From Labrenzia sp. 011 (GTDB lineage Bacteria > Pseudomonadota > Alphaproteobacteria > Rhizobiales > Stappiaceae), in contig NZ_QCYM01000012.1 of the NCBI RefSeq assembly GCF_003075075.1, positions 1-64,000 on the forward strand: DNA of 64,000 nt, read 5' to 3'. The translations under genes and the position numbers were made by a program. Under the pieces are notes generated by a model. That model had not been told where the DNA came from, did not search any database, and worked only from the letters and a program-made list of their open reading frames with translations. Position 1 is the first letter of the stretch; each line of letters begins with the position of its first letter. This document shows positions 1-7,206 of the stretch, piece by piece.

Positions 1-128
1 TTCCAAATATTCTGCTGAGAAATACCAAGTCGGGATCTTTTTTTGAATTAACATTATTATTAATGCTCACTTCTACTTTGTATTCATTGAATTTTTCAGT
101 TTTAGGTAGCTGTATTAATGCTTTTAAT
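1..128 (-). pseudogene. Downstream part of host gene split by the transposon (runs off left edge)
   Basis: Read on the minus strand from 128 to 1, this stretch is open throughout and continues the frame of the fragment at 3583-3916 once the transposon and one 8-bp target copy are removed. The joined peptide runs through the junction as ...SIELKALIQLPKTEKF... and then contains NNNVNSKKDP and FLSRIFG before leaving the window. The DNA is AT-rich and lysine/asparagine codons are frequent, unlike most of the window. I do not recognise the family. The end of the gene lies outside the window, so the length of the lost C-terminal part is unknown. Confidence 0.75.
121..128. repeat. Target-site duplication, left copy (CTTTTAAT)
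   Basis: CTTTTAAT directly abuts the left terminal inverted repeat of the transposon and is repeated exactly at 3583-3590 next to the right one. An 8-bp duplication is the size established for IS1595-family insertions. Confidence 0.93.
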
Positions 129-152
129 GCCGCTTATCCCTTTCGCTCAGGT
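129..152 (+). repeat. Left terminal inverted repeat of the transposon
   Basis: This 24-bp end is an exact inverted copy of 3559-3582. Similarity stops after the 24th base, where the left continues TACTAC and the right inverted copy continues GGTAAC. Confidence 0.93.
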
Positions 153-350
153 TACTACAACATATTGATCCGAATGACCGCCTAAGAGCGAAGGGCGGTG
201 TGAAAGCTATTTGACCAGATTCGCGCTTTCCCGTCCCCAACGGAGAGGCCATTGGGAGAGATTTGAAGCAACGGTAAGCATCTCCTGAGCGCCCCAGTTT
301 TCGCGAACCTCTCGAGATACGCTCAGCAATTTGTTGTCAAAACCAATTTT

Positions 351-369
351 ATCATCTCTTGAGGATGAT
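351..369. promoter_or_regulatory. Candidate antitoxin operator 1 (palindrome)
   Basis: ATCATC and GATGAT arms are separated by a 7-base centre. The same arrangement recurs in inverted orientation at 423-441. AbiEi-type antitoxins are known to autorepress by binding inverted repeats in their own promoter, so these are the natural operator candidates. That they are bound is an inference. Confidence 0.55.
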
Positions 370-422
370 TGAGGGCGTTGCGTTAAAACAATCGACGAGA
401 GAGTGATATTATGATACCAATA

Positions 423-441
423 ATCATCCTATGGAGATGAT
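423..441. promoter_or_regulatory. Candidate antitoxin operator 2 (palindrome at the start region)
   Basis: This copy has ATCATC and GATGAT arms and resembles the reverse complement of the copy at 351-369. It covers the first possible ATG of the antitoxin at 431. That suggests either that translation starts later (GTG 443 or ATG 455) or that binding here also blocks translation initiation. Confidence 0.55.
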
Positions 442-1270
442 TGTGGCATTAAGCATGAAAACACTCGGATCTCAAACAGCCAAACTCGTGCAGGGATTGC
501 ATGACAAAGGGCGTTCGACGTTCACACTCGACGATGCGGTTGAAATTGTCGGCGGTCCCAGAAATATCGTTTCCAATCTGCTTGCAAAAGCGCAGAAGCG
601 CGGAGTTGTTACCCGTCTGAAACGGGGTCTGTACGTCCTGGTTCCGTATGAACTAGGGAGTGCAACCGTCTACGGAGGGAACCCGCTGACCGTGGCCTCA
701 CGATTGCTGGAAGGTAGGCCGCACTATCTTTCCCACGGAACGGCAATGGCGGTGCACGGTATGACCAGGCAGCCTCAGATTCTGGTGACGGCTTCATGTG
801 TTAACTCCCCGGCCAGCAATATGCAGGCTGGTGGAACTGAATTGCGGGTGGTCTCCATTCGCGAAGGGGAAGTGTTCGGGACAAAGAACCATTGGACCGA
901 AGATGGGCAAAAGGTCGTTGTCAGTGACATCGAGCGAACCATCGTCGACTGCCTTCGCCGTACGGACCTGTGTGGGGGTTACGTTGAAATCGACGCGGGT
1001 ACGTGGATGGTTCGAACCAAGGTAAATGCAGACAGACTTGTTGATTACGCCGTTCGCCTCGGCATCGGAGCTGTAATTGGGCGTGTCGGCTTTCTCATGG
1101 ATTCATGCGAACTCGGCAGCGAAGATCATCGGAGCCGTTTGCGGGAGAAGTTGACGAAAACTTATCACCTTCTCGATCCGCTGATGCCGCCGGACGGGAA
1201 ATACATGTCCGAGTGGCATCTTCGCCTCAATGTGAGTCGCGAAGAGATTATTTCTGTAAGGAGTACCTGA
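431..1270 (+). CDS. AbiEi-family type IV antitoxin
   Basis: This is the predicted antitoxin of the AbiE type, where AbiEi neutralises the nucleotidyltransferase toxin AbiEii and represses its own promoter. At 279 aa it fits the family. The N-terminal ~70 residues form a winged-helix-like domain (region around GGPRNIVSNLLAKAQKRG). They are followed by the AbiEi-type segment YLSHGTAMAVHGM and the later motif DIERTIVDCL. Three in-frame starts are possible: ATG 431, GTG 443 (with GGAG six bases upstream) and ATG 455. I keep the longest, but 443 or 455 would leave the palindrome outside the gene. The stop overlaps the toxin start, so the two genes are translationally coupled. The gene lies wholly inside the transposon and appears intact. 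Confidence 0.85.
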   Translation: MEMIVALSMKTLGSQTAKLVQGLHDKGRSTFTLDDAVEIVGGPRNIVSNLLAKAQKRGVVTRLKRGLYVLVPYELGSATVYGGNPLTVASRLLEGRPHYLSHGTAMAVHGMTRQPQILVTASCVNSPASNMQAGGTELRVVSIREGEVFGTKNHWTEDGQKVVVSDIERTIVDCLRRTDLCGGYVEIDAGTWMVRTKVNADRLVDYAVRLGIGAVIGRVGFLMDSCELGSEDHRSRLREKLTKTYHLLDPLMPPDGKYMSEWHLRLNVSREEIISVRST

Positions 1271-2139
1271 TGATAAGCCAACGCGACCTCTCGCTGATTT
1301 CCAACGATTTATACAAGGACAGCGGGGGTCGCCGCATCCCGGATCAAACCATCGAGCTTGATTACGCGCTTGGGTGGTTCCTTTCCGAGCTTTCGCAAAA
1401 TCCGTTTGGAACCCACCTTGCTTTCAAGGGCGGCACGGCTCTCAGGAGATGTTACTTTGGAGAGTATCGTTTCTCGGAGGACCTCGATTTCACGCTGCTG
1501 AATTCAGCCACTTTCGACGAGGTCGTCGCGGCTTTCAACGAAGTGGGAGAATCCGTCCGTGACGCTTCAGGCATGGATTTTGTGTTCGCTCGACCAGATG
1601 GTCAACAGCGCCTAAACAGCCACACTTTCTATATGGAATTCACTGGACCGATGCGCCGGGCGCGGACCTTTAAAGTGGATATGACCATCAATGAGACGAT
1701 CGTGCATGATCTGGAGATGCGTCCGATCTTGGCAACGTACGACGCGTATGATTTTCCTTCGGGCTGCACTGTGAAGACATATTCAGTCGAGGAAATAGCA
1801 ACTGAAAAAATTGTCGCCTTGACGGACAAGGCCCGCAGCCAGCCGAGGGACCTTTTTGACATCTGGAAGCTCCATGAAGAGTTCGGGATCGAACTGGCGG
1901 AACTCGCAAATCCAATTGCTCAGAAACTCGCATTTCGTGGTAGGGATGCCGAAAATTTGGAAAATCTGTTCTCCCGAAAGGAAGCTGTGTTGAAGGCAAC
2001 CTGGTCGGCACGCCTTGATCCTCAAATGAGTTCCACGCCTCCGTTTGATGGCGTGTTCAGAGAGGTGAAACGTGCGTTCAGGCAATCGGACGTATTCAGC
2101 CTGGTGCAGACGGAGCACCAGAGGCTCAAGAACGATTAG
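1270..2139 (+). CDS. AbiEii-family nucleotidyltransferase toxin
   Basis: Predicted toxin partner of the preceding gene, a DNA polymerase beta-like nucleotidyltransferase of the AbiEii/AbiGii type. The 289-aa product shows the family signature FKGGTALRR near residues 52-60, then RFSEDLDF with Asp71 and Asp73 as likely metal ligands. A C-terminal EIATEKIVAL...PRDLFDIWKL block spans about residues 175-201. The ATG at 1270 overlaps the antitoxin stop in ATGATGA context and is preceded by AAGGAG, so I prefer it to the longer upstream reading. All expected catalytic motifs are present, so the toxin looks functional. Homologues act as minocycline-type acceptor-stem nucleotidyltransferases or as abortive-infection toxins. 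Which applies here cannot be read from the sequence. Confidence 0.87.
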   Translation: MISQRDLSLISNDLYKDSGGRRIPDQTIELDYALGWFLSELSQNPFGTHLAFKGGTALRRCYFGEYRFSEDLDFTLLNSATFDEVVAAFNEVGESVRDASGMDFVFARPDGQQRLNSHTFYMEFTGPMRRARTFKVDMTINETIVHDLEMRPILATYDAYDFPSGCTVKTYSVEEIATEKIVALTDKARSQPRDLFDIWKLHEEFGIELAELANPIAQKLAFRGRDAENLENLFSRKEAVLKATWSARLDPQMSSTPPFDGVFREVKRAFRQSDVFSLVQTEHQRLKND

Positions 2140-2147
2140 GCCGACGA

Positions 2148-3509
2148 TTATTCTGCGGCGATCGCAACAGACCCTCGCGAAACGGGACTTGGCGGCAACA
2201 TTCGCGGCAACAGCGGATCGGGCTTACGGTACCTCCGTCCGGTCATTTTGACCTCGCCGGGACGGCGTGGGGTCAAGACCGGGCGCCCCGATTTCCGGCG
2301 CTTGTAGATCCGGCGATCGGCGAACTCCGGAACCCCATCAAATTCCCATTGGAAGCTTCTGTAGGCGGCCGGATCCTCTTCATACAATCGGTCGACCCAC
2401 CAGACGAGATTATCCATGATCTCGACGCGCGAAACGCGATAGTAGGCAACGAGGTCCCTAACGATCTGGCGCTTGTTCGGGTGACACATCTTGAGGATCT
2501 CTTCGATATGATCCTGTTTCCATCGTTTCGTATCGCCGACGATGTCCCGGTAGGTGATCGGTGCGAGGCGCTGGCCGATGCCGAACATCCTGTCCATGGT
2601 GCTGCCGAAGCTGCGACGTCTGTTCCACCGGAAGACGAATTCGTTCAGGTAAGCGTCGATGTGCTTCTCCCGGAAGCCGTGATACGTGCCCAATGCCCAT
2701 CGCTTCAGGTTGGCGAAGAGGACGTGGATCCATTTGAAGACGATGTGCGCCGGAAGCGGCGACCGTTTCAGGTTCACCTTCGTCAGAGGGCGATCCGGAA
2801 CCTTGTTGTACGAGGCCAGCTCGTCGGTTCGCAGATGCGTCCCGGGTGCCGTGTTGGCGACCACGAAGGGAACGATGCTGTCCGCCGACCGATTTGCGAT
2901 CCTGGCTAATCGGATTCGGCCGACGCCGAACCTGCCGATCGTTTCGACGGCACCCGCAACCCATATCTGGTTGGCAGTGCTGCTACCGCCGCCCTTCTTC
3001 AACTCGTCACCATCGCGACGATAAGGAATGGCGGTTTCGTCGACATCCACGTTCCCTTCGAGCGGTGCCCGGTTCGGATTGACCATCGCCCGGCGAAGCT
3101 TGTGGAGCAGCAGCCAGGCCGTCTTGTAGGTGACATCGATTTTCGTCTGAAGCTGGAGCGCCGAGATGCCGTTGGAATGCGTCGCCATCAGGTACGCGGC
3201 GAGGAACCACTTCCTCAGAGGCAGATGCGTCCCCTGCATGACCGTTCCCGCGATCACGGAGGTCTGCTTTCGGCATCCGGGATCTTTTTCTCCGCCGCCG
3301 CACTGCCACAGCCATGGACGTGTCTCCAGTCGCCAGGCCTTTCTCGAACCGCAGTGCGGGCACACGAAGCCGCCCGGCCAGCGTTTGTTGGAGAGGTATT
3401 CCGCGCAGGCGTAGTCGTCGTGGAAGGTGTCCACGAACTTTTCCAGGGACGGTGGCTTGTCGTGTTTCCACCTGGTCGGAAAGAGCGCCTCGGTCATGCC
3501 GGCACTCAA
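2148..3509 (-). CDS. IS1595-family (ISXO2-like) transposase
   Basis: The transposase that would move the element. The 453-aa protein begins with a zinc ribbon (Cys50-x2-Cys53 and Cys70, Cys79). A helical region of about 85-145 follows. The DDE-type ISXO2-like domain has VDVDET (Asp155/157), RTDELASY (Asp229) and LNEFVFRWNRR (Glu290). After about residue 375 there is a basic C-terminal extension ending in a proline-rich tail, beyond the usual ISXO2-like domain. The frame is intact from near the right inverted repeat to its stop. The stop lies 8 bp from the toxin stop, with no room for a terminator, so readthrough would make antisense RNA to the toxin gene. Confidence 0.9.
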   Translation of the reverse strand: MSAGMTEALFPTRWKHDKPPSLEKFVDTFHDDYACAEYLSNKRWPGGFVCPHCGSRKAWRLETRPWLWQCGGGEKDPGCRKQTSVIAGTVMQGTHLPLRKWFLAAYLMATHSNGISALQLQTKIDVTYKTAWLLLHKLRRAMVNPNRAPLEGNVDVDETAIPYRRDGDELKKGGGSSTANQIWVAGAVETIGRFGVGRIRLARIANRSADSIVPFVVANTAPGTHLRTDELASYNKVPDRPLTKVNLKRSPLPAHIVFKWIHVLFANLKRWALGTYHGFREKHIDAYLNEFVFRWNRRRSFGSTMDRMFGIGQRLAPITYRDIVGDTKRWKQDHIEEILKMCHPNKRQIVRDLVAYYRVSRVEIMDNLVWWVDRLYEEDPAAYRSFQWEFDGVPEFADRRIYKRRKSGRPVLTPRRPGEVKMTGRRYRKPDPLLPRMLPPSPVSRGSVAIAAE

Positions 3510-3558
3510 TAGGGGATGATGTCGGCCGCGTCATCCCAAAACGCTAGATATGGTTACC

Positions 3559-3582
3559 ACCTGAGCGAAAGGGATAAGCGGC
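3559..3582 (-). repeat. Right terminal inverted repeat of the transposon
   Basis: Exact inverted copy of 129-152. The outer end is followed directly by the right CTTTTAAT target copy. Confidence 0.93.
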
Positions 3583-3590
3583 CTTTTAAT
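3583..3590. repeat. Target-site duplication, right copy (CTTTTAAT)
   Basis: Identical to 121-128 and directly adjacent to the right terminal inverted repeat. Confidence 0.93.
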
Positions 3591-3916
3591 TCAATTGAAA
3601 TCGATTCAGTTGTGTACGGTAAAGATTTGTCAAATATCCTGAATCTATCTGAAGAAGAAAATTTCTGTGTTTCTCCATTTGAGAACTTTGCTTCGATTGT
3701 GATATTTGATCCAGTTGTATGGTATTGTTCGCAAAACTGGTTCCATTTATCTGAAATACTGAGTATGTCGTCGATATTGACAATTTTTGGCTTGGAATAA
3801 GATTTGCTAATTTTTTCAGTTTTTCCGGTAAGCTCAGAGTAAAGGGCTTGCATTATCTGAGGAGAATTGCTGCCAATTTTTACTGCTTCTCCTGCTGAGC
3901 TTCCTGAGTTGTTCAT
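3583..3916 (-). pseudogene. Upstream part of host gene split by the transposon
   Basis: This 5' portion has an ATG at 3916 preceded by an AGG-containing site. It encodes about 111 residues, beginning MNNSGSSAGEAVKIG and including VNIDDILSISDKWNQF and ITIEAKFSNGE. The frame then runs into the transposon, where it would end after a few foreign residues. Rejoining to 1-128 extends the original frame by over 40 residues. There is no signal peptide, no obvious membrane segment and no family that I recognise. It is AT-rich relative to the rest of the window, so it may itself be an acquired gene. Confidence 0.75.
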
Positions 3917-4052
3917 CGTTTTGACCTTGCTGATTTAATTAATTCTCAAATGATTCATTAAGAAATGAATTTAATGCGAGATACGAATATCAGGCAACTT
4001 TTTCTTGTGATGTTTTGTGATTGCAGTTCAGCTATGTAAATGGCCTTAGTCC
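3917..4052. other. AT-rich intergenic region upstream of the split gene
   Basis: This 136-bp stretch lies between the start of the interrupted gene and the stop of the phosphoesterase gene, both on the minus strand. It is AT-rich with several TTAATTAA/ATTAAG-like stretches and probably holds the promoter of the interrupted gene. I could not assign -35 and -10 boxes with confidence. Confidence 0.4.
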
Positions 4053-4802
4053 TCAGGAAAGCGGGCCGTAGAATCCGTGTTTCAGCGCCCGCGCCCAGCC
4101 TGGCCGGCCGTTCTCCGCCGCCGTACGGCTGGCGGTTTCCCAGTCGTAGGCGAGGCTCTTCTGCTGGAAGTTCCAGACGCCGTTCCGGACCGTCATGAGC
4201 GCGTAGCGTGCGTGCGGGCTGCCGGCTTCCATGACGTGCAGCTGCGGATGGTCGTCCTGGTAGGAGGGCAGGCCGACACTGCCCGGGTTGAGCAGTATCT
4301 GTCCGGTTTTCTGCAGCCTGATGAGCCTCGGAATATGGCTATGGCCGCAGCAGACGATGGGCGAGGTCTCGCCGTTGAGGTTACGCAGGAGCGTGTCCTC
4401 ATCGGGAAGATGGCCCTTCGGCCCTTCTATCTTTTCGGTCAGATAGCGGTCGTCGTTCTCCGGCGTGCCGTGGCAGAGAAAGACGGTCTCGTCGAGCCGG
4501 ATGGTCGGCTTCGTGGTTCTCAGCCATTCGAGGCTCGCATCGGACAGGCGTTCGGCGGCGAAGACATCGGTCGGCCCCATCTCGTCGATGGGATCGTCCA
4601 GCACGATCCGGTCATGATTGCCGCGCACGGTCGGCCAGCCGGTTTCCCGCAGGATCGCAGCGGTCTCCTCCGGCCACAACGGGCCGGAGACGCAGTCGCC
4701 CAGATTGACGATCATGTCCGGAGCTTCCGTCTTGAGGTCGGCGATCACCGCCTCGAGCGCCAGAAGGTTGCCGTGGATATCGGAAATGACGGCGATTTTC
4801 AT
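4053..4802 (-). CDS. Calcineurin-like metallophosphoesterase
   Basis: A cytoplasmic metal-dependent phosphoesterase of the YfcE/Metallophos_2 type, 249 aa. Metal-binding motifs appear in family order: DIHGN (Asp8, His10), NLGDCVSGP (Asp37), RGNHD (Asn/His near 61-63), LCHGTPE and CCGHSHIP. The substrate cannot be predicted. The ATG at 4802 begins directly with MKIAVISDIHGN, so the start is clear. It overlaps the stop of the upstream DUF4260 gene in an ATGA arrangement. The gene is therefore the third of a purB-DUF4260-phosphoesterase operon. Confidence 0.9.
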   Translation of the reverse strand: MKIAVISDIHGNLLALEAVIADLKTEAPDMIVNLGDCVSGPLWPEETAAILRETGWPTVRGNHDRIVLDDPIDEMGPTDVFAAERLSDASLEWLRTTKPTIRLDETVFLCHGTPENDDRYLTEKIEGPKGHLPDEDTLLRNLNGETSPIVCCGHSHIPRLIRLQKTGQILLNPGSVGLPSYQDDHPQLHVMEAGSPHARYALMTVRNGVWNFQQKSLAYDWETASRTAAENGRPGWARALKHGFYGPLS

Positions 4803-5206
4803 GTTTCGGTTTCCTTGCGGCCCATGTGACCGAGATGGGTGATCCCGAAGCCTGCCGGGCTTTTCAATCCGTAGCCCAGGACGCGGTCGAAAGCGATATG
4901 CGATGCCCAGATGAGGCACAGCGGTACGACATCCTGAAAGGCGTCGGGCGTCCGCAGAATTTCGGTAAGGATCACACCGCAAATCAACAGGAAGGCCGGG
5001 CCGAAAAAGCTGTGCAGGAGATTATAGGCAAAGGCCCCGAAACGGGGACCGGCGAGATAGCCCAGCATCGACAGGTCGGGCACCGGAAACAGCAGCAGGA
5101 ATATCCACCAGGGCGCCCCGCTCCAGGAATAGAGGGCAAGGGTCGCCAGAAACACGAACAGCGCTTCGATCCGCTGCCATGCCAGGAGAGATTTTTCGCC
5201 GGTCAC
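4799..5206 (-). CDS. DUF4260 family small membrane protein
   Basis: A 135-aa integral membrane protein with about four hydrophobic segments (around 12-30, 34-50, 66-84 and 92-108). The conserved-looking FPVPDLSMLGYLAGPRFGAFAYNLLHS block and the terminal ASHIAFDRVLGYGLK...FGITHLGHMG motif match DUF4260. No biochemical function is established for the family. It begins 26 bp after purB and overlaps the phosphoesterase by 4 bp. Confidence 0.85.
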   Translation of the reverse strand: MTGEKSLLAWQRIEALFVFLATLALYSWSGAPWWIFLLLFPVPDLSMLGYLAGPRFGAFAYNLLHSFFGPAFLLICGVILTEILRTPDAFQDVVPLCLIWASHIAFDRVLGYGLKSPAGFGITHLGHMGRKETET

Positions 5207-5232
5207 CGGTCCTTGTCCCGCAGCAGGGTCGC

Positions 5233-6561
5233 CTAGGCTTCCCCGAACACCCGCTCGAAGATCACATCGACATTCTTGGTGTGATAGCCGAGGTCGAAGC
5301 GGTCGCGGATCTCTTCTTCGGAAAGATAGTTGCGCACATCCGCATCGTTCAGAAGCTCGGTCAGGAAGTCGACGGAGGCGCTGCCTGCGACCTGGTAGCT
5401 GTCCCAGACCTTCATGGCGTTGCGCTGGACCAGCCGGTAGGCGTCCTCGCGGGAGGAGCCTGCCTGGGTAAGGGCGAGCAGGATACGCTGGGAGTGCACG
5501 AGCCCGCCGAGACGGTTCATGTTGCCGGCCATCCGGTCCGGATAGACCATCAGCTTGTCGATGACGCCGGTGAGGCGGGCCAGGGCAAAGTCGAGGGTGA
5601 CGGTGGCGTCCGGGCCGATCATCCGTTCGACGGAGGAGTGGGAGATATCGCGCTCGTGCCAGAGAGCGACGTTTTCCATCGCCGGGATGGAGAAGCCGCG
5701 CACAAGACGGGCAAGGCCGGTGAGATTTTCGGTCAGCACCGGATTGCGCTTGTGCGGCATGGCGGAAGAGCCCTTCTGGCCCTTGGAGAAGAATTCCTCC
5801 GCTTCCAGAACCTCGGTGCGCTGCAGGTGACGGATTTCGGTGGCCACGCGTTCGATGGAGGAGGCGATGACGCCGAGGGTGGCGAAATACATGGCGTGGC
5901 GGTCCCGCGGGATCACCTGGGTGGAGACCGGTTCGGCCTGCAGGCCCATGGCCTTGGCCACATGTTCCTCGACGGCCGGGTCGATATTGGCGAAGGTGCC
6001 GACCGCACCGGAAATGGCGCAGGTGGCGATTTCCTCACGCGCGGCCACAAGCCGCTTCCTGCAGCGGTCGAATTCCGCGTAGGCCTCTGCCATCTTCAGA
6101 CCGAAGGTGACCGGCTCGGCGTGGATGCCGTGGGAGCGGCCGATGCAGACCGTGTCCTTGTGTTCCATCGCCCGGCGCCTGATCGCGGCCAGCAGCGCGT
6201 CCATGTCGGCGAGCAGCAGGTCGGTGGCGCGGACAAGCTGGACGTTGAAACAGGTGTCCAGAACGTCCGACGAGGTCATGCCCTGGTGAACGAAGCGCGC
6301 ATCGGGACCGACAATTTCGGCCAGATGCGTCAGAAAGGCGATGACGTCATGCTTGGTCTCGCGTTCGATTTCGTCGATGCGCTCGATGTCGAATGTGGCG
6401 CTGCCACCCTTTTCCCAGATAGTCTTTGCCGCTTCCGCAGGAATGACACCCAGTTCCGCCAGGGCATCGCAGGCATGGGCCTCGATCTCGAACCAGATGC
6501 GGAATTTCGTTTCCGGTGACCAGACGGCGACCATGTCGGGGCGGGAGTAGCGCGGGATCAT
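5233..6561 (-). CDS. purB: Adenylosuccinate lyase
   Basis: Catalyses two fumarate-releasing steps of purine synthesis, from SAICAR to AICAR and from adenylosuccinate to AMP. It acts as a cytoplasmic homotetramer. The 442-aa product has the fumarase/ASL motifs in order: TSSD (97-100), GRSHGIHAEP (141-150, catalytic histidine region) and the signature loop GSSAMPHKRNP (264-274). The start at MIPRYSRPDM is preferred because the upstream reading is low-complexity and matches no family N-terminus. It heads the operon with the DUF4260 and metallophosphoesterase genes. It is divergent from the Nudix gene, so both promoters must lie in 6562-6723. Confidence 0.97.
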   Translation of the reverse strand: MIPRYSRPDMVAVWSPETKFRIWFEIEAHACDALAELGVIPAEAAKTIWEKGGSATFDIERIDEIERETKHDVIAFLTHLAEIVGPDARFVHQGMTSSDVLDTCFNVQLVRATDLLLADMDALLAAIRRRAMEHKDTVCIGRSHGIHAEPVTFGLKMAEAYAEFDRCRKRLVAAREEIATCAISGAVGTFANIDPAVEEHVAKAMGLQAEPVSTQVIPRDRHAMYFATLGVIASSIERVATEIRHLQRTEVLEAEEFFSKGQKGSSAMPHKRNPVLTENLTGLARLVRGFSIPAMENVALWHERDISHSSVERMIGPDATVTLDFALARLTGVIDKLMVYPDRMAGNMNRLGGLVHSQRILLALTQAGSSREDAYRLVQRNAMKVWDSYQVAGSASVDFLTELLNDADVRNYLSEEEIRDRFDLGYHTKNVDVIFERVFGEA

Positions 6562-6723
6562 CTGAGAAAGGACCTCATGGTTTCTTTTCTTTTCTGGCTG
6601 GGCAATAGCAGAGCGCGGCGGCCCCTTCAATGCGGACGCAGCGGTTTTTGCTTGCAGGGTTGGCCCGCAAGATGAATTTTAACCCCCAGACCCGCAACCG
6701 TGTCCATTCTCCGGGAGACCGCA

Positions 6724-7206
6724 ATGAAACTCTGGCGCCCTGCGAACACCATCACGGTGAAAGCGCTTGCCCTGATCTGGCAGGACGATGCCTTGCTCCT
6801 GTGCGATGTGTACGACGACAGCGGCAGGGTGACCGGCATGCGGCCGCTGGGCGGTACGGTCGAATTCGGGGAACCCTGGCGCGATGCCCTGCAGCGCGAA
6901 TTCCTGGAAGAACTGGGGGCCCGGATTTCGCTGCTGGACAGTCATTTCGTGATGGAGAACATCTACGAACATCATGGTGTGACCGGTCATGAAGTCGTGT
7001 TCTTCTGCCATGCCCATTTCGTGGACAGCAGCTTCTATCAGAAGGAGAGCCTTGCTTTCGTCGAAAGCGACGAGACGGCCGGCATCGCAAAATGGGTATC
7101 GCTGGACGAACTCGCCGCCCGGCGGCTCGAACTCTATCCCGCCGGTTTGAAAGAGAGACTTGCCACGCGGGACGCGTCCGGCACAGCAGGGCGCATTCTC
7201 AGCTGA
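6724..7206 (+). CDS. Nudix hydrolase
   Basis: A 160-aa hydrolase of nucleoside-diphosphate-linked substrates. A perfect Nudix box lies at residues 44-66: G44-x5-E50-x7-R58-E59-x2-E62-E63-x-G65. The substrate is unknown. The ATG at 6724 has GGGAGA 6 bases upstream and is preferred over the longer GTG start at 6700, which has no such site. It abuts the convergent APC permease, whose stop codon begins immediately downstream. Confidence 0.92.
   Translation: MKLWRPANTITVKALALIWQDDALLLCDVYDDSGRVTGMRPLGGTVEFGEPWRDALQREFLEELGARISLLDSHFVMENIYEHHGVTGHEVVFFCHAHFVDSSFYQKESLAFVESDETAGIAKWVSLDELAARRLELYPAGLKERLATRDASGTAGRILS

Larger units (their letters stand above)
129..3582. mobile_element. IS1595-type transposon carrying an AbiEi/AbiEii toxin-antitoxin cargo
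   Basis: The element is 3454 bp long. Its ends are perfect 24-bp inverted repeats at 129-152 and 3559-3582, each beginning GCCGCTTATCCC and followed by TTTCGCTCAGGT. Flanking CTTTTAAT copies form an 8-bp target duplication. Inside lie an IS1595-type transposase on the minus strand and a two-gene toxin-antitoxin module on the plus strand. The two halves converge with only 8 bp between stop codons. IS1595-family elements with passenger genes are established; the exact cargo here is read from the sequence. Removing the element restores an open frame in the host gene, which independently confirms the boundaries. Confidence 0.93.

Noticed and set aside
1105..1269. A 55-residue N-terminal extension of the AbiEii toxin
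   Set aside because: It overlaps the antitoxin gene in another frame and lacks a ribosome-binding site, whereas ATG 1270 has AAGGAG and a coupled start.
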